Part shown: positions 1-8,736 of the stretch, one piece after another
Position numbering within the stretch: the first letter of the stretch is position 1
How the letters are laid out: each line of letters opens with the position of its first letter
Source: CAVSKL01 sp963728475 [NCBI: Candidatus Eiseniibacteriota bacterium]
Lineage (GTDB): Bacteria; Eisenbacteria; RBG-16-71-46; JABDJR01
Length of the DNA stretch: 64,000 bases
NCBI GenBank assembly: GCA_963728475.1
Contig: CAVSKL010000001.1
Coordinates: 1,984,001-2,048,000 of the forward strand
Reading direction: 5' to 3'
The notes under the pieces: generated by a model
What the model was told of the DNA's origin: nothing
The model's database searches: none
The model's input: only the letters and a program-made list of their open reading frames with translations
Position numbers and translations under genes: made by a program

Positions 1-1144
1 CGCGCAGGTGGTCGCGGAGATAGGCCACCCGGAGCGGATCGGAGATCCCCTCGGGCGGCGACACCGGCGGGTCGTAGAACGCGGCCCCGTTCTCGGTGAC
101 GTAGACCGGAAGCCCGTACTCGCCATGCAAACGAAGCAGCAGCTCGGTGAGGCCGGCCGGGCGCACCTCCCACCCCACCGCGGTATAGGTCGAGGATTCC
201 TGGGGCACCGGCCTCGCCCGCACCGGCCACCCGGCGGGATCGAACGCGGTCACCGCGCGGGTGTAATAGTTCAATCCGATGAAATCCACCGGGGTCCGGA
301 TGAGCGCCATGTCCTCCCGCGAAGGCTCGAACCAGGCCTCGCCGTAGATTGCGGCCAGCTCCTCGGGGTAGCGGCCGGTGAGCGCCGGCTCCAGGAACTG
401 CCGGTTCATGTAGGCGTCGGCCTCCCGCGCCGCCCGCACGTCCTCCTCCCGGTCCGAGGCCGCGTCCTTGGGCTCGACGTTCACCACCACCCCGACCGGG
501 GCCCCGGTCGCCGCCCGGAGCGCCCGCACCCCCGCGCCGTGGGCGCGGAGGAGGTTGTGAGCGGCGCGGGCGGCCTCGAACAGGCTCCGGTGCCCCGGAG
601 CGTGCACGGCGTGCACGTATCCCGCGTCCACGCTCACCCAGGGCTCGTTGAGCGTCATCCAGAGCGCGACCCGGTCCCCCAGCGCCCGCGCCACCGTGTC
701 CGCGTACTCGGCGAACCAGCCGGCCACGTCGGGGTTCAGCCATCCGCCCCGGTCGTCGAGGGCCGCGGGGAGGTCCCAGTGGTAGAGGGTGGCGCAGGGC
801 CGGATGCCGTGCTCCAGGAGGGCGTCGACGAGCCGCGAGTAGAAATCGAGCCCGGCCGGATTCACCCGGCCCCGGCCCTCGGGGAGGATCCGCCCCCAGG
901 CGATGCTGAAGCGGTAGGCGCCGAGCCCGAGCTTCGCCATGAGCGCCACGTCGTCCCGGTAACGGCGGTAGTGGTCGCAGGCGGTGTCGCCGGTCTGGCC
1001 CCGGTAGGTCCGCCCGGCGGTATGGGTGAAGCGATGCCACATGCCGGGGCCGGCGCCGTCGGCCAGGGGGGACCCCTCCACCTGGTAGGCCGAGGTCGCC
1101 GCTCCCCAGAGAAACTCCTTCGGAAACGCCTCCGTGCCGCTCAT
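1..1144 (-). CDS. GH1 family beta-glucosidase (3' end cut by window edge)
   Basis: Retaining glycoside hydrolase of family GH1, which releases terminal beta-linked glucose. Reading the complement from the ATG at 1144 gives about 381 codons with no stop; the C-terminus lies beyond the left edge. The N-terminus carries the family signature FPKEFLWGAATSAYQVEG. The acid/base motif TLNEPW is encoded at 658-638, and the nucleophile motif YVTENG at 103-87. GLNYYTRAV lies between them. There is no signal peptide, so it should be cytoplasmic. Its ATG overlaps the TGA of the upstream GH94 gene (ATGA, 1144-1141), so the two are translationally coupled and probably act on the same imported oligosaccharide. 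Substrate linkage cannot be read from sequence; with GH94 and the GH144-like enzyme nearby, sophorose or short beta-1,2-glucans are the likely substrate (inference). Confidence 0.93.
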   Translation of the reverse strand, partial: MSGTEAFPKEFLWGAATSAYQVEGSPLADGAGPGMWHRFTHTAGRTYRGQTGDTACDHYRRYRDDVALMAKLGLGAYRFSIAWGRILPEGRGRVNPAGLDFYSRLVDALLEHGIRPCATLYHWDLPAALDDRGGWLNPDVAGWFAEYADTVARALGDRVALWMTLNEPWVSVDAGYVHAVHAPGHRSLFEAARAAHNLLRAHGAGVRALRAATGAPVGVVVNVEPKDAASDREEDVRAAREADAYMNRQFLEPALTGRYPEELAAIYGEAWFEPSREDMALIRTPVDFIGLNYYTRAVTAFDPAGWPVRARPVPQESSTYTAVGWEVRPAGLTELLLRLHGEYGLPVYVTENGAAFYDPPVSPPEGISDPLRVAYLRDHLR

Positions 1145-4100
1145 CCACGCTCCTCGCCGGGGCCGAGCACGATCTCGACCCGGTGCTCGCCGCCGTCGTT
1201 CGTCAGGGGAACCCGGGCGGTGGCCTCGGCGACCGGCAGTACGGCGCCGTCGAGGGTGGCGCGAACCACGCCGCCCGCCCGGCCGTCCGGATTCCGCACC
1301 GTGATCGTGTACACCGTGGAGCCGCCGGGCACCCGGTAACGGACCGAGTACTCGGGCCACTCATCGGGGACGCAGGGCTTCACCACCAGAGTCTTCCCCT
1401 CTTCCAGGTTCAAGCCCAGCACCGACTCCAGCGCCACCCGGAGCATCCACCCCGCGGAGCCGGTGTACCAGGTCCAGCCGCCCCGGCCCACGTGGGGCGG
1501 CGCGCCGTAGACGTCCGCGCAGATCACGTAGGGCTCCACCTGGTAGCGGGCGATCCCGGCCGCGTCGGCGCTGTGGCGGATCGGGTTCAGGAGATCCAGG
1601 AGCGCGGCGGCGCGGTCGTTCCGGCCGAGTTCGGCCATGGCCCGCACCACCCAGAGCGCGGCGTGGGTGTACTGGCCGCCGTTCTCGCGCACGCCGGGAA
1701 GGTAGCCCTTGATGTAGCCCGGGTCGTGGGAGGTGCGATCGAAAGGCGGGGTGAGGAGGCGGATGATGCCGTCCCGCTCCGAGATCAGCTCGCGCTCCAC
1801 CGCGTCCATGGCCGCGCGCGCGCGCGCCGGCGGCGCCGCTCCCGAGAGCACCGACCACGCCTGGACCAGAGCGTCGATCCGGCACTCGGTGTTTTCGCGG
1901 GAGCCCAAGGGCGTCCCGTCGTCGTAATACGCCCGCCGGTACCACTCGCCGTCCCACCCCGCGGTTTCCAGGGCCGCGCGCACGTCCTCGCGATACCCGG
2001 CGTAGCGCGCGGCCCGCCCCGCGTCGCCCCGCCGCTCCACGTGGGGAAGGAACGCGCCGAGGGCGGCGTAGAGGAAGAACCCCATCCACACGCTCTCGCC
2101 CTTGCCCTCGCGCCCCACCCGGTTCATGCCGTCGTTCCAGTCCCCGGAACCGAAGAGGGGAAGGCCGTGCGCCCCCCGGGTCATGGCCCGGTCCAGCGCC
2201 CGGGCGCAGTGCTCGTAGACGTCCGCGCTCTCGCCGGACCGGGTGACCGGGAGGTAGGCCTCGTCCTCGCCGGGGGCCAGGGCGCGCGCGGAAACGAACG
2301 GGGCGGCCTCGTCCAGCACCCCGAGGTCGCCGGTGGCGGCCACGTAGTGCGCGGTGAGATAGGGCAGCCACACCAGGTCGTCGGCGAAGCGGGTGCGGAG
2401 GCCTCGGTCCTGGGGTGGGTGCCACCAGTGGAGCACGTCCCCCTCCACGAACTGGTGGGAGGCGTTGTTCACGATCTGCTCGCGGGCGATCTCCGGCCGG
2501 AGCGCGCTGAACGCCGAGGCGTCCTGGAGCTGGTCGCGGAACCCGAACGCACCCCCGGACTGGTAGAACGCGGTCCGCCCCCGGATCCGGCAGGCCAGGG
2601 CCTGGTAGCCGAGCCACCCGTTCACCAGGACGTCCAGGGCGGGAGAGGGGGTGGCGACGCGGACCGCGCCCAGGAGTTCCTGCCACTGGTCGCGGACCGC
2701 CCGGAGCGCGTTCTCCACCGCGCCCCGCCGGGAAAACGTATGGAGCACGGTCATGGCCTCGGCCTCGTCCGCGCCTTCGCCGAGGATGAAGGCCAGCGCG
2801 ACCTCCTCCCCGGGGGCGATCTGAACCGAGGCCTGCTGCACGAACGCCGGGTCCAGGCCGGCGCCGGTTCGTTCTTCAAGGCGCTGGCGCTCCAGGCCCG
2901 CGGGTCGCTCCGGGCCGCGGTTCCGGCCCAGGAAACGTTCCCGGTCGCCGCTCGCGCGGAACTCGCGGGCGGCCGCGTCCGGCGTGACCGACACCGAGGC
3001 CACCGCCACCGACTCCGCGTAGACCCCGGCGGCGGGGTTCCGGGCGGTGAGCCCACCCGGGCGCGGGCCGGGAGAGACGGTGATGAACCGGGCGGTCTCC
3101 TCGGGGGCGCTCCCCAGGACCAGCCGGCGGCTGCTGAACACGCTCAGCCGCCGCGTGCGCTCGCCGTCGTTCCGGAGCCGCACCACCGTCACCTTGGCCG
3201 GGAGGTGCGCGTCCACGAACACCTCGGTCCGGTGGGCAAGACCGTGGGCGTGGACGGTGAACGCGCTTACCCCGAACCCGTGGCGGACGGTGTAGTCGGC
3301 GCCGGCGGGGCAGGGGCCCGGGGTGGGCGACCAGTAGAAACCGCTTTCATCGTCGCGCACGTAAAGCGCCTCTTCGGCGGGATCGAGGACCGGGTCGTTG
3401 CTCCAGGGGGTGAGGCGGTGCTCCCGGCTGTTGCCGCTCCAGGTGGCGCCGGCCCCGGCTTCGCTGACCAGCGCGCCGAAGCGCTCGTTGGCGAGCACGT
3501 TGATCCAGGGGCGGGGGGGAAGCCGGTGGACGCCGCCGGGGCCCCGGGGCACCCGGATCACGTACTCGCGGCCGTCGGGGGTGAAGCCGCCGGTGCCGTT
3601 ATCGAAGAGGAGTGCTTCCACCGGACCGGACCGGTCGCGGACCGGAGCGTCCGCGGCGCCGGCGGCCGCGTCCCGCACCGGGCCCGGGCCGCCCGCGCTC
3701 CCGGAGACGGCGTCGGCGGCCGCGGGCGGGGCCGCCTTCCCCGGCGCGGCCTCGGGGATCGGCACTTCGCCCCCGCCCAGGTCCGGAAGCGCGTCCCCGA
3801 TCACGCCGCGGGCGCCGAGGAGCAACCGGGCCCGCTGCCCCGCGGAAAGGCTCGACGCGGGCACGACGCGCACCTGGGAGGCGAGGTCGCCGGGGACCGG
3901 CGGCGGCGGACCGTCGCCGGTGAGAAGCACCAGGGTGAACGGCACCCCCCGCGCCGCCCACAGCCGGGCCGCCGGCATCAGCGCGGCCAGGGGGAAGGAT
4001 CGCGTCCGGCCTCCGCCACCACCGTGGGGACGCGGCCGGAGAGGCCGAGCCCGTCGTCTTCGGCGAGCGCGCCGGGCGCCCGCGGTGCTCGGAGGCGCGG

Positions 4101-5057
4101 ATCCCCGTAGAGGAGCGCGCCGGCCAGGGACTCGGCGTAGTCGGCCTCCGCCGCGCTCAAGCCCAGCCGCTTCCAGAGCGCGAGATCGTCGGCGGCGGCC
4201 TCGGCGAACGCCGTCTCCACCGCCCCCGGGGTTCCGAACCGCGCCGCTCCGGCCAGGGCGGACTCGCGGTCGCCCGCCGCGCCCAGCACGAACGCCACCG
4301 AGCGCGACTCCCCGGGGGCGAGGTCGAGCCGCGCGCGCAGGCTCACCACCGGGTCGAGCACGTTTCCCTGGGTCCCGGCGGGCGCCTCCACGGCCAGGGC
4401 CAGCGGGGCCGGCCCCGGGCGCCCCCGGCCCAGGAACCGGGCGCGATCGGTCTCGAACCCGGCCGCCGGCGCCCCGGCCAGGGCGTGGAACAGCACCGGA
4501 AACCGCTCCGTCCCCGAGCGCGGGCGCCGCCGCACGAGGAGCAGCCCCGGTTCCGGCACGAACTCGGTCTGGAGGAAGAGCTTGGAGAAGACCGGATGGG
4601 CGAGGTGGGCGGCCGGGTCGTTCAAGACCGCTTCGGCGAAGCTCACCAGTTCCAGCCGGCGGGGGGCGGCGGAGTCGTTTCGCACGGTGGCCCGGCGGAT
4701 CTCGAGCCCCGCGTCCGGCCGCACCGCGACCTCGATCCGCGCGGCGAGGCCGTCGCCCCGGTCCTCGATCGTGAACGTGCCGGGGCCTCGGGTGGCGCGC
4801 ACGGCGTTCGCGGGCTCGCGCGGGTCCCCGATCCGCCGGTAGCGGCCGCTCCCGAGGTCGCGGAGGAAGAGGAAGAAGCCGTCGGCGTCGGCGACCCGGT
4901 CTCCGGGCCAGGCGGTGAGCGCGAGCGGGCCGGCCAGGGAGAGGCCGGCCCCGGAAGCGGAGACCAGGACGCGGTAGGCCGCCGCCCCCAGCACCCGTGC
5001 CGCGGGGGCGGGAAGGTCGTGACGGTCGAGCGGGGACGGGCGGAAGCCGCCGGTCAT
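1141..5057 (-). CDS. GH94 phosphorylase, cyclic beta-1,2-glucan synthase/1,2-beta-oligoglucan phosphorylase type; one-base frameshift
   Basis: Inverting glycoside phosphorylase of family GH94, cleaving beta-glucosidic bonds with phosphate to give glucose 1-phosphate. The catalytic segment GSGDWNDGMNRVG with a following GESVW (about 2150-2075) is typical of the clade with the GH94 part of cyclic beta-1,2-glucan synthases and 1,2-beta-oligoglucan phosphorylases, not short cellobiose phosphorylases. The beta-sandwich part is duplicated: a DRxRFLGRxR motif occurs once in each half. Restored length is about 1305 residues, with no GT84 synthase part and no signal peptide, so a cytoplasmic phosphorylase is more likely than a synthase. 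The N-terminal half runs to a TGA at 3978; the C-terminal half continues in another frame. Adding one base in the G5 run at 3990-3994 joins them. The start is ATG 5057, behind a weak purine-rich site. It is first in a unit with GH1. Confidence 0.87.
3990..3994. other. Frameshift site in the GH94 gene (G5 run)
   Basis: The N-terminal reading frame ends in VVAEAGRDPSPWPR and stop. One extra G here (C on the coding strand) gives GRDPSPLAALMPAARLW and runs into the intact second half. The gene span is 3n+2, as expected for one missing base. Confidence 0.8.
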
Positions 5058-5339
5058 GCCGGTCCCGCCCCGGAAGCGCCGCCCCGGGCCCCGGACCGGC
5101 GACGCGCGATTTCCCGGGGGGTTCCGGGCCCCGGCCGGGAACCGGGTGAGGTGTTTCGCATCGATCCTCGTCCTTCCAGGCGCGCGACCCGTCCTGCCGG
5201 ATCCGAACCCGCGATCCGGCGACCCGCAGACAGTACGCGTGCGGTGGGGCCAGGGGAAGCAGGATCCCCGGACCCGGACCGGCGCGGGGGTCCGGCCCCG
5301 CCCGCCGGTCCGGCAACCCGGTTTCCGGCGCGGCACGGC
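5058..5339 (-). other. Leader of the GH94 gene; no gene seen
   Basis: About 280 bases of very GC-rich DNA between the divergent promoters and ATG 5057. The GH94 frame is open upstream to an ATG at 5336, but that extension is rich in Arg, Gly and Pro with no family similarity, so I treat it as untranslated leader. I see no riboswitch or other named element. Confidence 0.45.
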
Positions 5340-5366
5340 TTGACATTCCGATGACGATTATGTAAA
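5340..5366 (+). promoter_or_regulatory. Promoter of the LacI-type regulator gene
   Basis: A perfect TTGACA stands at 5340-5345. The best -10 candidate, TGTAAA (5361-5366), is 15 bp downstream and lies inside the operator palindrome. This suggests autorepression. The short spacer makes the -10 assignment less certain than the -35. Confidence 0.5.
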
Positions 5367-5385
5367 CGTTTACATGTTTTGGCAA
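5357..5385 (-). promoter_or_regulatory. Promoter of the GH94-GH1 unit
   Basis: On the minus strand, TTGCCA (5385-5380) and CATAAT (5362-5357) are 17 bp apart, close to sigma-70 consensus. The LacI operator lies in the spacer and touches the -10 box, so bound repressor would block polymerase. Transcription would start near 5350, leaving a leader of about 290 nt before ATG 5057. Confidence 0.7.
5360..5375. promoter_or_regulatory. LacI-family operator, 16-bp perfect palindrome
   Basis: ATGTAAACGTTTACAT is fully palindromic with the central CpG typical of LacI/GalR-family operators. It sits between a divergent GH94-GH1 unit and a LacI-type gene, overlapping both predicted promoters. I saw no second copy in the window. 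Confidence 0.85.
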
Positions 5386-5466
5386 CCGTCCGGCCTGCCG
5401 CGCCCAGGTTCGGCGCGCTCGAGGGATCACCTCGGGGGGGACCGGCTCCATCCCCTGGGAGTCGAA

Positions 5467-6693
5467 GTGGTAACGATCCGCGACGTGGCCCGAGCCGCCG
5501 GGGTGTCCATTGCGACGGTGTCGCGGGTCCTCAACGGCAGCTCCAAGGTCAACGAAGACACCCGTCGTCGCGTGCGCGACGCCGCGGCCAGGCTCGACTA
5601 CTGGCCCAACGGCGCCGCGCGAAGCCTTACCTCCAATCGCACCAACACCGTCGGCATCCTTCTCCCCGACCTTTTCGGGGAGTTCTTTTCCGAGGTCATC
5701 CGCGGGATCGACAACGCGGCCCGGCGGGAGAAGCTCCAGGTCCTCATCTCCAGCTCCCACGCCGACACCGAGGCCATGCTCACCGCCGCCCGCGCCATGC
5801 GGGGCCGGATCGACGGCCTGGTGGCGATGGCCCCCGAGCGCGGCTCGCTCGACGCCATCGATCGCATCGCGCGCCTCTTCCCGGTGGTCCTCATCAACCC
5901 CCGGGGCGAGATCCCCGGCTGCAGCGCCGTTTCCATCGCCAACTTCGAGGGGGCGCACGCGCTCATCGACCATCTCCTGGGCCTGGGCCACCGCATGATC
6001 GCCATGGTCAAGGGCCCGGCCGGGAACGTGGACGCCGAGGAGCGGCTTCGCGGCTACCGGGAGGCGCTGCGCCGGGCGGGCCGCCCGCTCGATCCCAAGC
6101 TCGAACTCCAGGGGGACTTCTCCGAGGCCTCGGGCTACGGCGCGGCGATCGAGATCTTCCGGCGCCGCTCCCGGCCCACCGCCGTCTTCGCCGCCAACGA
6201 CTACATGGCCCTGGGGTTCCTGAGCGCGCTCAGCGACCTGGGGGTCGAGGTGCCGGGGGAAATGGCGGTCACCGGCTTCGACGACATCGCCATCGCCCAG
6301 TACCTCCGCCCCCCGCTCACCACCGTACGCGTGGATTCCTACGCGCTGGGGGAACGCGCGGTGAGCCTGTGGGTGGAAGCGTCCCGCGGGGGAAACGGGA
6401 CCGGAGCCGTCCGCGAGGAGATCCCCACCGCCCTGGTGGTGCGCGGCTCCAGCGGCGGGCTCGACGCGCACCCGGCCGACGCGTTCCTCCACCGCCGGTG
6501 GAGCCCGGCCAAGGCCGGCATCCCGGGGGGGGAGACCGGGGTTCGGGCCCGAGCGCGGAGCCTGGTCTCCGCGCCCAGCACCAGGCCGTACCTGTTGCGG
6601 TCGGAGGGCAAGCACCCCACCCGGGGAACGGACGGGATCATGCCGATGGAGCCGGAGACGCCGGCCCCGGCCTTCGAGAAAGAAGATACCTGA
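5467..6693 (+). CDS. LacI/GalR-family transcriptional regulator
   Basis: Sugar-responsive repressor. The N-terminus VTIRDVARAAGVSIATVSRV is the LacI helix-turn-helix, and YWPNGAARSL is the hinge region. A periplasmic-binding-protein-like sensor domain follows (about residues 60-335: VGILLPDLFGEFFSEVIRG through AVTGFDDIAIAQYLRPPLTT). I chose GTG 5467 because it puts the HTH at the start and has GGGAG at 5457-5461; the ATG at 5374 lies inside the operator. The protein is about 408 residues, some 60-70 longer than usual, because of a C-terminal tail after LVVRGSSGG with no family similarity. The tail may be genuine or reflect a small sequence error. It lies beside the palindromic operator and divergent from GH94-GH1, so it very likely controls this locus. 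Confidence 0.92.
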   Translation: MVTIRDVARAAGVSIATVSRVLNGSSKVNEDTRRRVRDAAARLDYWPNGAARSLTSNRTNTVGILLPDLFGEFFSEVIRGIDNAARREKLQVLISSSHADTEAMLTAARAMRGRIDGLVAMAPERGSLDAIDRIARLFPVVLINPRGEIPGCSAVSIANFEGAHALIDHLLGLGHRMIAMVKGPAGNVDAEERLRGYREALRRAGRPLDPKLELQGDFSEASGYGAAIEIFRRRSRPTAVFAANDYMALGFLSALSDLGVEVPGEMAVTGFDDIAIAQYLRPPLTTVRVDSYALGERAVSLWVEASRGGNGTGAVREEIPTALVVRGSSGGLDAHPADAFLHRRWSPAKAGIPGGETGVRARARSLVSAPSTRPYLLRSEGKHPTRGTDGIMPMEPETPAPAFEKEDT

Positions 6694-6765
6694 TCGATGC
6701 GCCCCATTGTACGGGAGGACCGCTCGCACCGTGCTCACCCATCCACCAAGCAGGAGGCCTCAACC

Positions 6766-8655
6766 ATGAAGGGCGGATTCATATCAGCTCTGATCATCAT
6801 CGGGCTTGCCGCGGCCATGGCCCCGGCCGACGCGCAGGCTCCGCGCCAGGATCTGATCTGGGCGCGGCAAACCTCCGACCCCATCACCCTGGACGGCAAC
6901 CTGAACGAGCCCGCCTGGGCCCAGGCCGAGTCCATGCTGGTCGTCTTCGGTAAGGACGCGGGCATTCCCGGTAGCGGCTGGAAGATCGAGGGGGGTGTGC
7001 TCCCCTCGGACTCCACCCACGCCGTGCTCCGGTTCCTGGTCAAGGACAACCAGCTCTACCTGGGCGCCACCATCTACGACAAGTCGATCGGCGGGTCCAA
7101 GGACTTCAACCGCTTCGACGGTTTGCTCATGAACATGTCCGACCACACCAGCCCCGCCGCCCCCAAGCCGCCGGCGGAGTACCTCTATTCGTGGTGGTAC
7201 CCGGACGAGGCGGGGAGCGGCCCTCCCGGCCAGGCGCCCTCGTTCAAGGGGTCCTGGGCCCCGGACTCGGTGGGCGCCCCCCGCGACTCCACCCAGATCG
7301 CCAACTGGGACGCGGCGACCAGGGTCCACGGGCTGGCCAACAGCGACTCCACCCCCGACACCAGCTACGTGGTGGAAATGCGGTTCAACCTGACCGCCAT
7401 GGGCTACGACACCGCCAGCCTTGACGGCGACGTGATCGAGTGGAACGTCTCGGTCTACGACTGCGACTGGCTGTGGCCGCTGGACGCCTTCCACCTGAGC
7501 TACAACCGGGTGTGGTGGCAGAACCCCTGGGGGAACGTGATGTGGTACGACGTCGTCCACATCTTCTCCCGCCCCGACGTGACCGTGAACTCGGGTCCGC
7601 CGCCCTATGAAGGTCCCGAGTACTACGTGCCGGACGGGAGCGCCTACGCCGCCCCCACCGTCGACGGCCAGCTCAACGAGCCGATCTGGAGCGCGATCCA
7701 GGGCTTCGACATCCGCTACGGCGACGCCTCGCTGCGGCAGACCTACCCCGGGATCGGACCCACCCGTTCCGGCGAGTACCAGCCCCCGGTGAACGGACAT
7801 ACCGCGGCGGTTCTCGACCCCGGCGACTGCACGGTGAAGATGTTCGCCCGTGACAGCACGCTCTACATGGGCTTCGACGTGCGCGACCAGGCGGTCCAGT
7901 ACGTGTCCAATTTCGATCGCTGGGACGGGGCCATCGTCACGCTCAACGATCGCACCACCCGAGGCCCCGACAACCAGCTCCTGGGCCGGCGGCTCTCGTT
8001 CCAGGTCGGCCCCACCGGGAGCGCCCTGGCCCAGGACTACCTGGCCACGCTGGTTTCGGAGGGGAGCGCCCAGGTGGCGATCACCCTCAAACCCGGAACC
8101 ACCGTGGATACCACCGGCACCAGTCCCGACACCGGGTACTGGGCGGAGCTCAGGATCGATCTGACCAGGTTGGGCTATCCGCCCGACCTGGGCGACCGGG
8201 CGCTGTTCATCGGCATCTGCCTCCTGGACGGCGACTCGTTCACCCCGTCCACCGACAGCTACGCCGAGCGCACCTGGTGGTTCCGGCAGTACGAGGGCGA
8301 ATGCTGCCCGGTGTGGGCGCACATGGTGCAGGGCGCCCCGGTGACCGGGATCGGCCAGCCGCCGACCGAGAAGCCGGCGTACGCGCTGATGGGGAGCTTC
8401 CCCAACCCGGGGTCCCGCCCCTCCATCCAGTACGAGCTGGGAACTCCGAGCCGGGTGACCCTCGACGTGTTCGACGTTTCCGGACGCCTGGTCACCACCC
8501 GGGACCTGGGGCTCCAGAGCCCGGGCCTGCAGACCGCGGACTGGAACCGGGACTCGCAGGCGGCGGGGGTCTACCTGTACCGCCTCACCGTGAGCGATCC
8601 GTCGAGCGGATCGGTGCGGGCGGTGCTCCACGGAAGAATGGTGCTGACGAAGTAA
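6766..8655 (+). CDS. Secreted protein with two CBM9/DOMON-like sugar-binding domains and a C-terminal sorting domain
   Basis: Probable surface carbohydrate-binding protein of 629 residues. The start ATG 6766 has AGGAGG at 6752-6757, and residues 1-27 form a signal peptide ending near ADAQA. Two related domains begin with ITLDGNLNEPAWAQAE (about 30-270) and PTVDGQLNEPIWSAIQ (about 285-520). The opening DGxLNEPxW is typical of the CBM9-like/DOMON fold. Residues from about 545 on (GSFPNPGSRPSIQYEL ... GVYLYRLTV) form a Por-secretion/FlgD-Ig-like sorting domain, so it should be exported and held at the surface. It has no catalytic signature. Lying between the regulator and the TonB receptor, it may capture the polysaccharide for the GH144-like enzyme (inference). 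Confidence 0.82.
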   Translation: MKGGFISALIIIGLAAAMAPADAQAPRQDLIWARQTSDPITLDGNLNEPAWAQAESMLVVFGKDAGIPGSGWKIEGGVLPSDSTHAVLRFLVKDNQLYLGATIYDKSIGGSKDFNRFDGLLMNMSDHTSPAAPKPPAEYLYSWWYPDEAGSGPPGQAPSFKGSWAPDSVGAPRDSTQIANWDAATRVHGLANSDSTPDTSYVVEMRFNLTAMGYDTASLDGDVIEWNVSVYDCDWLWPLDAFHLSYNRVWWQNPWGNVMWYDVVHIFSRPDVTVNSGPPPYEGPEYYVPDGSAYAAPTVDGQLNEPIWSAIQGFDIRYGDASLRQTYPGIGPTRSGEYQPPVNGHTAAVLDPGDCTVKMFARDSTLYMGFDVRDQAVQYVSNFDRWDGAIVTLNDRTTRGPDNQLLGRRLSFQVGPTGSALAQDYLATLVSEGSAQVAITLKPGTTVDTTGTSPDTGYWAELRIDLTRLGYPPDLGDRALFIGICLLDGDSFTPSTDSYAERTWWFRQYEGECCPVWAHMVQGAPVTGIGQPPTEKPAYALMGSFPNPGSRPSIQYELGTPSRVTLDVFDVSGRLVTTRDLGLQSPGLQTADWNRDSQAAGVYLYRLTVSDPSSGSVRAVLHGRMVLTK

Positions 8656-8670
8656 CCGGCGGATCCAGGA

Positions 8671-8704
8671 CCGGCGGGAGGAAAGGCCGCTTTTCTCCCG
8701 CCGG
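8671..8704. terminator. Strong stem-loop between the CBM9-like gene and the TonB receptor gene
   Basis: Arms 8671-8684 and 8691-8704 pair over 14 bp with one G-U, around a 6-nt loop. The second arm begins with TTTT, but no T-run follows the stem. It could be a partial intra-operon terminator or a processing/stabilising hairpin that sets different levels for the two genes. Confidence 0.5.
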
Positions 8705-8736
8705 CCCCCCGGTTCCACGTGAACGGAGGACATCCG

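Noticed and set aside
3978-5057. Two separate GH94 half-genes as true split genes.
   Set aside because: The second half has no ribosome site or plausible start at the junction, and one base in a homopolymer joins the halves perfectly.
5374-5466. ATG 5374 as the start of the LacI gene.
   Set aside because: It lies inside the operator palindrome and adds about 31 residues before the HTH. GTG 5467 has a ribosome site and gives a normal N-terminus.
1141-6738. A single 1865-residue minus-strand protein spanning the GH94 gene and the regulator.
   Set aside because: Only its C-terminal part is GH94; the rest is the wrong frame of the GH94 N-terminal half and antisense to the LacI gene. A one-base shift explains the data better.
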